Positions 26,340-35,562 of a stretch of DNA of 64,000 nt are shown in pieces (position 1 is the stretch's first letter; each line of letters starts with the position of its first letter). This DNA comes from SIG440 sp045631525 (lineage in GTDB: Bacteria > Bacillota > Clostridia > Monoglobales > Monoglobaceae). The translations under genes and the position numbers were made by a program. A model generated the notes under the pieces. The model did no database searches and was not told where the DNA came from. It was given only the letters and a program-made list of their open reading frames with translations. The DNA lies in contig JAZQUY010000002.1 in NCBI GenBank assembly GCA_045631525.1, forward strand, positions 62,001 through 126,000, read 5' to 3'.

Positions 26340-26478
26340 GAGATGTAAGTGTGGAAAAGTAACTTTTTTCAAAAGCTACGTATGATTTTTACATAAAAAC
26401 GAGTAGAAAGGGTATCAAAATCCATGATGTTTTTCGTTGTGGAAATGGTCAGCCCTTTAAAAGATAGGAGGAATTATT

Positions 26479-27660
26479 TTGTTCGAGTTTGATAACGAAA
26501 TGGCAGGCCCGGCTAAAATAAAGGTTGTTGGTGTCGGCGGCGGCGGTAACAATGCCGTAAACCGAATGATTGAAGCCCAGGTTCAGTGCGTTGAATTTAT
26601 TGCAGTAAATACGGACAAGCAGGATTTGGGTCTTTCAAAGGCTACGCAGAAAATTCAGATTGGTTCAAAGATTACAAAGGGTCTTGGCGCAGGTGCTGTT
26701 CCTGAGGTTGGTGCAAAAGCTGCTGAGGAAAGCCGTGACGAAATCGCCCTTGCACTTCAGGACGCTGATATGGTGTTTGTTACTGCCGGTATGGGCGGTG
26801 GAACAGGTACAGGGGCGGCTCCCATTGTTGCTGAAATTGCAAAAGAACTGGGCATTTTGACGGTTGGTATTGTTACAAAGCCATTCTGCTTTGAAGGTGC
26901 TGTTCGTGCAAGAAATGCAGCAGAGGGTATTGAAAATCTTAAAAATTCAGTTGATACATTGGTTGTTATTCCAAATGACAAGCTTCTTGAAATCGCTGAA
27001 AACAGAACACCTCTTACTGAATCATTCAAGATGGCTGATGATGTGCTGAGACAGGGCGTTCAGGGTATATCTGACCTCATTTCAAGACCTGGTCTTATCA
27101 GTCTTGACTTTGCAGACATCAAGACAATTATGAAAAACACTGGATATGCTCATATGGGTATCGGCAAGGCAACAGGTGAAAACCGTGCCGCTGATGCTGC
27201 GGCAAAAGCTATCAACAGCCCGCTTCTTGAAACATCTATTGCAGGTGCAAAGGGTGTTATCCTCAATGTTACCGGTGGCAGCGACCTTGGTATACTTGAA
27301 ATCCAGACAGCTTCACAGATAATTACGGAAGCCGCTGATGCAGATGCAAACATCATCCTCGGTGCAATCATCGACGAGACTTTGGGTGACGAAATTCAGG
27401 TTACTGTTATTGCTACAGGCTTTGACGGACGTGGAACATCTATTCCCCTTGGAAGAGTAAGTTCACCGTTTTCAAAGAATGAAGGAAAGAGCATTTTCGC
27501 AGCAATGAAAGAAGAACTTCAGGAAAAGAAAGTTGAAGCAGCTGTTGAGACTGCTCCCGCAGAAGTTGCAAAGCCCGCAGAAAAGGCAACACCTTTTTAC
27601 AAAGTAAGTGAGGATGACGGCATTGACGTTCCCGTGTTCCTCCGCAAAAATCAGGATTAG
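26479..27660 (+). CDS. ftsZ: Cell division GTPase FtsZ
   Basis: FtsZ polymerises into the division ring. The 393-residue protein has the tubulin signature GGGTGTGAAP near residue 107, the N-terminal VGVGGGGNNAVNRM and a C-terminal peptide (DVPVFLRKNQD) that binds partner proteins. The start is TTG 26479, 6 bases after AGGAGG. No ftsA lies next to it, so another membrane tether such as SepF is expected elsewhere. Confidence 0.97.
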   Translation: MFEFDNEMAGPAKIKVVGVGGGGNNAVNRMIEAQVQCVEFIAVNTDKQDLGLSKATQKIQIGSKITKGLGAGAVPEVGAKAAEESRDEIALALQDADMVFVTAGMGGGTGTGAAPIVAEIAKELGILTVGIVTKPFCFEGAVRARNAAEGIENLKNSVDTLVVIPNDKLLEIAENRTPLTESFKMADDVLRQGVQGISDLISRPGLISLDFADIKTIMKNTGYAHMGIGKATGENRAADAAAKAINSPLLETSIAGAKGVILNVTGGSDLGILEIQTASQIITEAADADANIILGAIIDETLGDEIQVTVIATGFDGRGTSIPLGRVSSPFSKNEGKSIFAAMKEELQEKKVEAAVETAPAEVAKPAEKATPFYKVSEDDGIDVPVFLRKNQD

Positions 27661-27697
27661 TTTTAAAGCATAAGCAATATTAAGGAGGAGATTTAAA

Positions 27698-28111
27698 ATG
27701 CAAACAGCTTTGATTATTATTCACGTTATTATTTCTGTTGTACTTGTTGCAACAGTTTTGATGCAGTCAGGAAAGCAACAGGGTCTTTCAGGTGCTATCG
27801 CAGGTGGCGCTGAAACTTTCTTCGGAAAGAACAAAGGCAGAACCCTTGACGGAGTTCTCAAAAAGGTTACCGCTGTTGTTGCACTTTTGTTCGTAATCAG
27901 CTCTATCGTTCTGGCAACATATGCTATCAACAAGAGCAATGCAGAAAATGCTGCAAACGAAGAAACTGCACAGACGGAAAACGGTCAGCAGATAGAAGCG
28001 GGTCTTGACGAAAACGGAAATCTCGTTGATGCAGACGGCAATATTCTTATGACTGCTGAAGATTTGGCGGCATCACAGGCAGAAAGTGCTGCAGAAGGCG
28101 CTGCTGAATAA
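27698..28111 (+). CDS. secG: Preprotein translocase subunit SecG with acidic tail
   Basis: Residues 1-77 are a typical SecG: two membrane segments (about 3-20 and 53-74) joined by a loop with SGAIAGGAETFFGK. SecG assists SecYEG during protein export. The protein is 137 residues against about 75-80 for many SecG proteins; the extra part is an acidic, Ala/Glu-rich tail with DENGNLVDADGN. SD AGGAGG precedes ATG. Confidence 0.93.
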   Translation: MQTALIIIHVIISVVLVATVLMQSGKQQGLSGAIAGGAETFFGKNKGRTLDGVLKKVTAVVALLFVISSIVLATYAINKSNAENAANEETAQTENGQQIEAGLDENGNLVDADGNILMTAEDLAASQAESAAEGAAE

Positions 28112-28131
28112 TTCAAATTCAAACAAATGCG

Positions 28132-28160
28132 AAACCGTCCCAAAAGGGACGGTTTTTCTT
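28132..28160 (+). terminator. Terminator after secG
   Basis: AAACCGTCCC (28132-28141), loop AAAA and GGGACGGTTT (28146-28155) form a strong stem followed by TTCTT. It ends the secG transcript before rnr. Confidence 0.9.
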
Positions 28161-28221
28161 AAATAGAGAAAAGCATATTTGACTTTCAGGTGGGTAAAAT
28201 AACAAAAAAGGAGGATTCTTT

Positions 28222-30279
28222 ATGACACTTATTGATGTACTTGCAAATTTTCATATAATGCCACAGTTTCCTCCGGGAGCAATGCTGCAGGCAGAAAAAA
28301 TGCCCCAAAACGTGAGAGAAAAGGATAAATCAGGTCGCCGTGATCTTTCAGACAAGCTTATCATTACCATTGACGGTGATGACGCCAAGGATTTTGACGA
28401 TGCGATTTCTATTGAAAAGTTGGAGAATAGAAACTTTTTGCTTGGCGTCCATATAGCAGATGTTTCCCATTATGTAACCGAAAATTCACCCATAGACCGT
28501 GCGGCTTTTGCCCGTGGGACAAGTGTTTATCTTATTGATACAGTTGTTCCGATGCTGCCTTTTGAACTGTCAAATGAACTTTGCAGTTTGAAACCGAATA
28601 CCGAAAGGCTTGCGGTATCGGTGTTTATGGAAATAACACCATCGGGCAAAATGCAAGGCTATGAAATATGTGAAAGCGTTATTGTTTCAAAGGCCCGTAT
28701 GACCTATTCCAACGTGACAAAAATCCTGGAGGGTGATGAAAAGCTCTGTGAGAAATATTTGGAATTGGTTCCTATGCTGAAAATGATGCATAGCCTCGCA
28801 GATATCTTGAAAAAAAGAAGAGTAGCAGAGGGCTCGGTGGAGTTTGAAACCCACGAGTCGAAAATTACTTTGAATAAAGAAGGAAAGCCAATCTCGGTAG
28901 AACGTTATCCCATAACGATTTCAAATGGGATAATCGAAGAGTTTATGCTTATGTGCAATGTTACCGTAGCGAAGCATCTCACAAAGCTTGGGAACCCTTG
29001 TGTTTATCGTGTTCACGAAAAGCCTGACCTTTTGAAAGTTCAAAGACTTGGGGAAATTTTACCTCTTTTGGGCGTTGATTTTACGTTTAGCTACGATGTT
29101 CGGTCAAAGGATTTTCAGGATGTTTTGAAAACTGTCGAAGAAGATGAAAAGGCAGATGTAATAAATTATCTGCTGCTTCGAAGTATGGCAAAGGCGAAAT
29201 ACAGCGAAACAAATCTTGGACATTTTGGACTTGGGTTTGATTGTTACTGTCACTTTACGTCGCCCATACGTCGTTATCCCGATGTGGTGGTTCACCGTAT
29301 ATTGAAAGAAAGTCTCAAGGGTGAATTATCAGCAAAAAGAAAAGAGCATTTCAAAGAGATTTCTGTGAGTGCTTCGGTGACATCTTCCACAACAGAAATA
29401 AATGCGGCAGAGGCTGAACTTCGGTGGAAAGCGGTGAAAAAAGCGGAGTTTATGGCTGACAAGGTTGGGGAAAAGTATGATGCGATTATTACCCATGTGA
29501 CCAATTCGGGATTTTTTGCGGAGCTTCCAAATACTATTGAGGGTTTTGTGGCGGCGAGAACTTTGATGGATGATGTCTATGTTCTTGACGGAAATGGCGT
29601 CGCACTTGTGGGACTTCGCACAAAACGCAGTTTTTGCATTGGTGACAAAATAAAGATAAAAGTGGCAGCGGTTGATGCCGAAAGACAGTTTGTAGATTTT
29701 GAAGTTGATGGGATGGGAATTTACCGGGCGATGCAAAGAAAGTCTGCAAGAGGTAGCAAAGCCACGAAAAAGATAGGCAAAAAAGATAAAAGAATACTGA
29801 AAGAAATTTCCAGGGAGCAGAGGGAGGAAAAAAACGAAAAGAGTGAAGCAAGAAGAAAAGCGGATACAGAAAAACAGCTATTTGAAAATGCACTGGTTTC
29901 GGTTGCTTTCGACGAACTCCAAAATCTTTACAAATTCAAGCGTGCTGAAAAAGGGATGGCTGGGGTTATGCTTTTTGATATGGCATCAAATATTTCTCAG
30001 CCGCTCTTTAAGAGTTTTTTTGACGGAGATGCTCGCTTTGATTCGGAAAGAATTATTATATCAGCCAAAAGGTCACTTGAAAATACCCTTAGTATGATAG
30101 GTGAAAGCTTTGCCTTTGACATTGGAAAGGGCGTGGAGGAAAAATTGATTTCATATGCAACACTAGCACTTTTGCATTTTGAAAAATGCTTGAGACGAAA
30201 AGATGTGCACTATGGAAAACGGGAGAATGAGTATCTTGAAATTCTTCAAAAAATACAAAAGAAAGGTGACAAAATATGA
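28222..30279 (+). CDS. rnr: RNase R-like 3'-5' exoribonuclease lacking N-terminal cold-shock domains
   Basis: The RNB catalytic domain begins almost at once; its acidic motif DGDDAKDFDDA is near residue 51. An S1 domain follows at about 415-500, then a Lys/Arg/Glu-rich linker (about 505-560) and about 125 further residues I do not recognise. RNase R normally has about 200 residues of helix-turn-helix and cold-shock domains before RNB. They are absent here, and a strong SD (AAGGAGG) plus the secG terminator only 60 bases upstream show the short start is genuine. It degrades structured RNA in the cytoplasm. smpB, the common Firmicute partner gene, is not adjacent. Confidence 0.9.
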   Translation: MTLIDVLANFHIMPQFPPGAMLQAEKMPQNVREKDKSGRRDLSDKLIITIDGDDAKDFDDAISIEKLENRNFLLGVHIADVSHYVTENSPIDRAAFARGTSVYLIDTVVPMLPFELSNELCSLKPNTERLAVSVFMEITPSGKMQGYEICESVIVSKARMTYSNVTKILEGDEKLCEKYLELVPMLKMMHSLADILKKRRVAEGSVEFETHESKITLNKEGKPISVERYPITISNGIIEEFMLMCNVTVAKHLTKLGNPCVYRVHEKPDLLKVQRLGEILPLLGVDFTFSYDVRSKDFQDVLKTVEEDEKADVINYLLLRSMAKAKYSETNLGHFGLGFDCYCHFTSPIRRYPDVVVHRILKESLKGELSAKRKEHFKEISVSASVTSSTTEINAAEAELRWKAVKKAEFMADKVGEKYDAIITHVTNSGFFAELPNTIEGFVAARTLMDDVYVLDGNGVALVGLRTKRSFCIGDKIKIKVAAVDAERQFVDFEVDGMGIYRAMQRKSARGSKATKKIGKKDKRILKEISREQREEKNEKSEARRKADTEKQLFENALVSVAFDELQNLYKFKRAEKGMAGVMLFDMASNISQPLFKSFFDGDARFDSERIIISAKRSLENTLSMIGESFAFDIGKGVEEKLISYATLALLHFEKCLRRKDVHYGKRENEYLEILQKIQKKGDKI

Positions 30280-31007
30280 AAACAGTTTTGATTACCGGTG
30301 GGGCACGGGGGATTGGTCGTGCTATTGCTGAAAAGTTTGCTGATATGGGCTTTGATGTCGCAATAAATTATAACACAAGCAAAAATCATGCAGAACTGCT
30401 GAAAAATGAGTTGCTTAAAAAAGGTGCAAAAGCAGAAATTTTTTGTGCAGATGTGGCAGATGCATATGCTGTTTCAAAAATGGTTGAGGATATAAACGGT
30501 ACATTCGGGGGCATTGATGTTCTTGTTAACAATGCAGGAATTGCCCTTCCCCAAGGTCTCTTCACTGATGTGACAGAATGCGATATTAAAAAAGTTTTTG
30601 ATGTGGATGTTTTTGGGCTGATGAATTGCACAAAGGCGGTTATCCCGCAGATGGTGAGAAAAAAATCAGGAAAGATAATAAACATTTCTTCTATCTGGGG
30701 TGTTTGCGGCGGCTCGTGTGAAGCTGCGTATTCTTCGGCAAAAGCGGCAGTTATTGGATTCACAAAGGCGCTGGCAAAGGAACTTGGTCCATCAGGAATA
30801 ACTGTGAATTGCGTTGCACCGGGGCTTATTGATACCGATATGAACGGACATTTGTCAAAAGAGGATATTGAGGATTTCTGTGAGGACGTCCCTCTTGGAA
30901 GAGTAGGAAAGCCATATGATGTGGCAGAGGCAGTATGGTTTTTGACCTCAGGCGGTGCTGATTATATAACTGGTCAGGTATTAAATGTTGATGGCGGAAT
31001 GCTATAA
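30276..31007 (+). CDS. Short-chain dehydrogenase/reductase (FabG-like)
   Basis: This 243-residue SDR enzyme has the cofactor motif TGGARGIGRAI at residues 7-17, the NNAG motif near 86, the catalytic Ser of NISS near 138 and YSSAK near 151-155. It resembles 3-oxoacyl-ACP reductase FabG, but no other fatty-acid gene lies nearby, so the substrate is open. It overlaps the RNase gene by 4 bases (ATGA) and is probably translated by coupling. Confidence 0.88.
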   Translation: MKTVLITGGARGIGRAIAEKFADMGFDVAINYNTSKNHAELLKNELLKKGAKAEIFCADVADAYAVSKMVEDINGTFGGIDVLVNNAGIALPQGLFTDVTECDIKKVFDVDVFGLMNCTKAVIPQMVRKKSGKIINISSIWGVCGGSCEAAYSSAKAAVIGFTKALAKELGPSGITVNCVAPGLIDTDMNGHLSKEDIEDFCEDVPLGRVGKPYDVAEAVWFLTSGGADYITGQVLNVDGGML

Positions 31008-31170
31008 TAAAAATGGCAGAGAACAGAGGATAAGTTCAGTGAAAAAGAGTGATGACAAAAGCCTTCTTGGGCATTATCCTTTTATTTTACTATGGTAGAG
31101 TGTCTGCACAAAGTGGTGCAGTTTAAATACCGGATGCCTGTATTTTTTTGAAAAATGTACAGAATAAATA

Positions 31171-31199
31171 TTTACAAAACCCAGAATTTAGGGTATTCT
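31171..31199 (+). promoter_or_regulatory. Promoter of the amidohydrolase gene
   Basis: TTTACA (31171-31176), a 17-base spacer and TATTCT (31194-31199) form a plausible promoter 38 bases before the amidohydrolase start. The region from the SDR stop to here (31008-31170) holds only a 7-bp inverted repeat (AGGATAA at 31027, TTATCCT at 31074) before a T-rich run, a weak terminator candidate. Confidence 0.65.
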
Positions 31200-31208
31200 A
31201 AGTTCTGG
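31181..31208 (+). promoter_or_regulatory. 28-bp dyad over the -10 element (operator candidate)
   Basis: CCAGAAtTTAG (31181-31191) mirrors CTAAgTTCTGG (31198-31208), with a 6-base centre. Ten of eleven half-site positions are complementary. The dyad covers the spacer end, the -10 box and the start-site region of the amidohydrolase promoter, the classic place for a repressor. The regulator is not identifiable from the window. Confidence 0.6.
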
Positions 31209-31236
31209 AAAATACTACATCGGAGCGTAGAGTTTT

Positions 31237-32028
31237 ATGGTTATTGATTTTCATACACATGCTTTTCCTGAAAAGATTGCCCAGACGGCTATTGAAAAGT
31301 TAGCCTATACATCGGGCGGTCTTATTCCTCAGCATAAGGGGACTCTTGAAAGCCTCAAGGAAGAAATGGAGAAAGATGGGGTAGATGTATCGGTGGTTCT
31401 TGGGATTGCAACAAACCCAAAGCAACAGCAAAATGTGAATAATTTCGCTGCGGAAATAAATGCAGATTCCCGTTTTGTTGGTTTTGGTTCGGTTCATCCT
31501 GATGCACCGGATGTACTCTCTGAGCTTGAAAGAATAAAGGAGTTGGGGCTAAAGGGTGTGAAATTTCATCCTGAGTACCAAAGTTTTTTTGTTGATGATG
31601 AAAAAATGAAACCGATATACAAAAAAATTTCACAACTTGGATTAATCACGGTGTTTCATGCGGGTCACGACCTTGGATACAGCGAGCCTTTTCACTGTAT
31701 GCCCGAAAATCTGGAACGGGCGCTGAGGTGGTTTTCATCACCTGTTGTGGCGGCACATTGGGGCGGTGCAGGATGTGCAAAACTTGTGGAAAAGCACCTT
31801 GCGGGATGCGATGTGTGGTTTGACTTATCCTTTGGCTATGGAACAATGCCCAAAAGCTTTGCCCAAAAAATTGTTGACAAGCACACTCCTGACAGATTGT
31901 TGTTTGGCTCGGATATGCCGTGGCACAGACCGATGTGGGAAATGCGGCTTATTGAAAGCCTTGATATATCAAAGGAAGATAAAGAAAAAATATATTATAA
32001 AAATGCCCAAAAGCTTTTCAATTTATAA
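31237..32028 (+). CDS. Amidohydrolase-2 family metal-dependent hydrolase
   Basis: The 263-residue TIM-barrel protein has the metal motif DFHTHAF at residues 3-9, GVKFHPE near 108, FHAG near 138, AHWGGAG near 171 and the late metal-binding Asp in LLFGSDMPW near 226. This family, related to ACMSD and uronate-type decarboxylases, hydrolyses or decarboxylates small cyclic or aromatic acids. Nothing nearby names the substrate. It is transcribed alone. Confidence 0.88.
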   Translation: MVIDFHTHAFPEKIAQTAIEKLAYTSGGLIPQHKGTLESLKEEMEKDGVDVSVVLGIATNPKQQQNVNNFAAEINADSRFVGFGSVHPDAPDVLSELERIKELGLKGVKFHPEYQSFFVDDEKMKPIYKKISQLGLITVFHAGHDLGYSEPFHCMPENLERALRWFSSPVVAAHWGGAGCAKLVEKHLAGCDVWFDLSFGYGTMPKSFAQKIVDKHTPDRLLFGSDMPWHRPMWEMRLIESLDISKEDKEKIYYKNAQKLFNL

Positions 32029-32056
32029 AAAACCGCCTCGTATGAGGCGGTTTTTT
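32027..32056. terminator. Bidirectional terminator between the amidohydrolase and clpC
   Basis: AACCGCCTC (32031-32039), loop GTAT and GAGGCGGTT (32044-32052) are flanked by A4 on the left and T4 on the right. It can stop transcription from both converging units. Confidence 0.92.
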
Positions 32057-32060
32057 GATG

Positions 32061-34523
32061 CTATTTTTTAACCACAAAGGAATCCTTTGAAAAGTCGATT
32101 TTGATGCTGTCACCGGTTTTTATTTCTCCGGCAAGCATTTTTTCTGCAATCATATCCTCAATGTCTGATTGAATAGCACGTCTTAACGGTCTTGCGCCAA
32201 AGGTGGGGTCAAAGCCGATTTCTGAAATGCGATTGATTGCTTTGTCGGTGAATTTTGCGGTTATATCGTTTGATGAAAGTCTTTCACTGAGAACAGAGAG
32301 CATTTTAGCAGAAATTTCACGGATGTCATCACGGCTGAGCTGACGGAAGACGATTATATCGTCAATTCTGTTGAGGAACTCAGGACGAAAGGCTTTTTTC
32401 AGTTCACCCATGACATCCGACTTTATTTTTGCGTAGTCCTTTTCTGCGTTTTCGTTTTCCGTGGCAAAACCGAGGGATTTATTTTCTGTTATCAGCCTTG
32501 CGCCGAGGTTTGATGTCATAATGATTACAGTGTTGCGGAAATCCACACGTCTGCCTTGAGAATCGGTAAGAATACCGTCATCAAGGATTTGAAGAAGAAT
32601 ATTAAATACGTCTGGATGCGCTTTTTCAATTTCGTCAAAAAGAATAACGGAATATGGCTTTCTTCGTACCTTTTCGGTGAGCTGACCGCCCTCATCGTAT
32701 CCTACATAACCTGGGGGTGAGCCGACAAGACGTGATACCGCGTGCTTTTCCAAATACTCTGACATATCAACACGAATGAGGGAATCTTCGTCACCGAACA
32801 TTGCTTCGGCAAGAGCTTTTGAAAGCTCGGTTTTTCCAACGCCTGTGGGACCAAGGAATATAAATGAGCCAATGGGACGTTTGGGGTCTTTGAGCCCAAC
32901 TCTTCCGCGACGGATTGCTTTTGAAACAGCGGACACGGCTTCGCTTTGACCGATAACTCTTTTGTGCAGCTCGTCTTCAAGTCGGAGGAGCCTTTGACTT
33001 TCACCTTCTTCGATGGCTTTGACGGGCACACCGGTCCAGTTTGACACGATTTCTGCAATTTCATTGGGGGTAACTTCGGTACTTTCGCTCCGGCTCTTTG
33101 TTTCCCAGTTTTCTTTCTGGGATTTGAGACTTTCACAAAGATTTCTCTCGTCATCACGGAGTTTTGCCGCTTTTTCATATTCCTGAGATGCGATAGCGGC
33201 TTCTTTTTCCTTGCGAAGCTCTTCAATTTTTGTTTCAATATCCTTGACATCAGGGGGCGCGGTGAGAACTTTTATCCTGATGCTTGATGCCGCCTCGTCA
33301 ATAAGGTCAATGGCCTTATCCGGCAGAAATCTGTCAGGAATATAGCGGATTGACATTTTTACCGCTGCCTCAATGGCACTGTCGGTGATTGTCACTCTGT
33401 GATGTGCCTCATATTTGTCACGGATACCTTTTAAAATTTCAATGCTTTCTTCGGGAGTTGGCTCTTCAAGCAGAATGGACTGGAATCTGCGCTCTAAGGC
33501 AGAGTCTTTTTCAATATATTTTCGGTATTCTTCCAAAGTAGTAGCACCGATAATCTGAATTTCTCCTCTTGAAAGTGCGGGCTTTAGAATGTTTGCTGCA
33601 TCAATAGCACCCTCTGCTGCACCTGCACCCACGATGGTGTGAATTTCGTCAATGAAAAGAATGATGTTGCCGTTCTTTTGAATTTCCTCCATGACATTTT
33701 TGAGGCGTTCCTCAAATTCACCGCGGTATTTTGCCCCTGCGACCATTGAGGAAAGGTCAAGGTTTATAACCTTTTTGTCCTTTAAGATTTCAGGAACAGC
33801 GCCGCTTATAATTTTTTGTGCTAAGCCCTCTGCGATAGCGGTTTTTCCAACACCGGGCTCGCCAATAAGGCAGGGGTTGTTCTTTGTGCGGCGGCTGAGA
33901 GTCTGGATTACACGTTCAATAACAGTATCACGACCGATAATAGGGTCAAGCTTAAGTTCTCTTGCCAATTGCGTGAGGTCACGGCCGAATTTGTCAAGAG
34001 TGGGAGTCTTTTCGGATTTTGGCTTTTTTACGTTATTTACGGGACTGTCAGCAGAAGTTCCGTCACTTGGTATTTCGCCAAAATTATTTTCGTTCATAAG
34101 CCTTAAGATATCCCCATAAAGCTTTTGCGGGTTTATGTCAAGGTCCGACAGAATGCGAACAGCAAGACTTTCATTTTCACGAAGCAGAGCGATTAAAATA
34201 TGTTCTGTGCCTATATAGTTGTGACCCAGACGTCTTGCCTCGGTGTAGCTGTGCTGAAGCACACTTTTTGTCCTTGGGGTAAATCCTATTTCCGGATTAT
34301 TTATGGGGAGATCCGAGCCTACAAAAAAGTCGATTTTGTCAATTATTCTGCTTGGAGTTATGTTGTTTTCAGAGAGGACCTTTGCAGCGACACCTGTACC
34401 TTCTTTTGAAAGACCAAGAAGAAGATGTTCGGTGCCTATATAGTTGTGACCCAGTTCCATCGCACAGTTTCCGGCTAAGTTAATGGCGGTTTTTGCGCGC
34501 TGAGTAAGTTTTTGTTCAAACAT
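32061..34523 (-). CDS. clpC: AAA+ protease ATPase ClpC
   Basis: ClpC unfolds proteins for the ClpP protease, notably those marked with phosphoarginine by McsB. The 820-residue protein has two N-terminal Clp repeats, the first P-loop GEPGVGKTA, a central UVR/coiled-coil region (KEKEAAIASQEYEKAAKLRD) and the second P-loop GPTGVGKTE. The start at 34523 fits an AAAGGA SD at 8 bases; an ATG at 34532 overlaps that SD. It is the last gene of the ctsR operon. Confidence 0.97.
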   Translation of the reverse strand: MFEQKLTQRAKTAINLAGNCAMELGHNYIGTEHLLLGLSKEGTGVAAKVLSENNITPSRIIDKIDFFVGSDLPINNPEIGFTPRTKSVLQHSYTEARRLGHNYIGTEHILIALLRENESLAVRILSDLDINPQKLYGDILRLMNENNFGEIPSDGTSADSPVNNVKKPKSEKTPTLDKFGRDLTQLARELKLDPIIGRDTVIERVIQTLSRRTKNNPCLIGEPGVGKTAIAEGLAQKIISGAVPEILKDKKVINLDLSSMVAGAKYRGEFEERLKNVMEEIQKNGNIILFIDEIHTIVGAGAAEGAIDAANILKPALSRGEIQIIGATTLEEYRKYIEKDSALERRFQSILLEEPTPEESIEILKGIRDKYEAHHRVTITDSAIEAAVKMSIRYIPDRFLPDKAIDLIDEAASSIRIKVLTAPPDVKDIETKIEELRKEKEAAIASQEYEKAAKLRDDERNLCESLKSQKENWETKSRSESTEVTPNEIAEIVSNWTGVPVKAIEEGESQRLLRLEDELHKRVIGQSEAVSAVSKAIRRGRVGLKDPKRPIGSFIFLGPTGVGKTELSKALAEAMFGDEDSLIRVDMSEYLEKHAVSRLVGSPPGYVGYDEGGQLTEKVRRKPYSVILFDEIEKAHPDVFNILLQILDDGILTDSQGRRVDFRNTVIIMTSNLGARLITENKSLGFATENENAEKDYAKIKSDVMGELKKAFRPEFLNRIDDIIVFRQLSRDDIREISAKMLSVLSERLSSNDITAKFTDKAINRISEIGFDPTFGARPLRRAIQSDIEDMIAEKMLAGEIKTGDSIKIDFSKDSFVVKK

Positions 34524-34548
34524 AAAAAACATCCTTTCTTTTTTGAAT

Positions 34549-35562
34549 TTAAGCCAAAAGACTTGATTTGATTATTTCTGCCCGTTTAAGGTCACGCTCT
34601 GCTGCCGATGAGAGATTGTAATTTCGTGTAATGGTGGCAGGAAGCGTATTATAAAACGCAGCACTTAAGGTTTCAAGGTTTATATTGGTTATTATTCCCA
34701 AGTTTATTGCCCATCTTACATCCGAAATTAGATTTATAGTTTCAAGAGAAGAAAGGAGCTTTGCGTTTGTGAGGATTCCGAATGACCGCATAAGTCTGTC
34801 TTCAAGGGCAAGTCTGTTTTCTTCATAGAGCTTTCGGCTTTGGTCACGTTCTTTTTCTATAATGTCAGCAACAAGAAAGCTGAGTTTCTCAAGAATTTCT
34901 TCCTCGGATATGCCAAGAGTCACTTGGTTTGAAATCTGATAGATGTTTCCAAGAGCCTGACTGCCCTCACCATAGAAACCTCTCACGGCAAGACCAAGCT
35001 TTGAAAGGGAACGAATTATGCTTTCCATTCTGCCACTTTGAGTGAGGGCAGGAAGATGCATCATAACCGATGCCCGAAGTCCTGTGCCAAGATTTGTGGG
35101 GCATTGGGTGAGGTAGCCAAGGTTTTTGTGAAAGGCATAGTTTGATTTTGCTTCAAGAATATCATCAATTCTATTTGCCTCTTTCATACAAAGGTCCAGG
35201 TTAAGACCTGGCGCCATTGCCTGAATTCTTATATGGTCCTCCTCGCCAAGCATTATACAGCTTGAACAATCATTGTTAACCAGAATTCCTGAGTGCTTTT
35301 TACTGTCTGACATGGCAGGACTTATGAGATGACACTCTGAGAGGGCTTGCTTTTGGACAGATGGCATCTCAAAAAAATCAATAAATTTCATATCGGAAAG
35401 AGCCTCTCGACAGCGGGAAATAATGGCTTTTTGATGCTCATCTGTAATATGTTTTCCAAAGGGAATGTCCGAAAAATTTCTTGCAAGTCGAACTCTTGAA
35501 GAAAGAACAATATCACCTGAGGGACCGAATTTTGTGTACCACATAGAAAAGTCTTTGCTCAT
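34549..35562 (-). CDS. mcsB: Protein-arginine kinase McsB
   Basis: McsB phosphorylates arginines on damaged proteins and on CtsR, tagging them for ClpCP. The 337-residue sequence has the phosphagen-kinase-like signatures VLSSRVRLARNF near residue 19 and LTQCPTNLGTGLRASVMMHL near 150, which contains the catalytic-site Cys. It overlaps mcsA by 4 bases and ends 25 bases before clpC. Confidence 0.96.
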   Translation of the reverse strand: MSKDFSMWYTKFGPSGDIVLSSRVRLARNFSDIPFGKHITDEHQKAIISRCREALSDMKFIDFFEMPSVQKQALSECHLISPAMSDSKKHSGILVNNDCSSCIMLGEEDHIRIQAMAPGLNLDLCMKEANRIDDILEAKSNYAFHKNLGYLTQCPTNLGTGLRASVMMHLPALTQSGRMESIIRSLSKLGLAVRGFYGEGSQALGNIYQISNQVTLGISEEEILEKLSFLVADIIEKERDQSRKLYEENRLALEDRLMRSFGILTNAKLLSSLETINLISDVRWAINLGIITNINLETLSAAFYNTLPATITRNYNLSSAAERDLKRAEIIKSSLLA

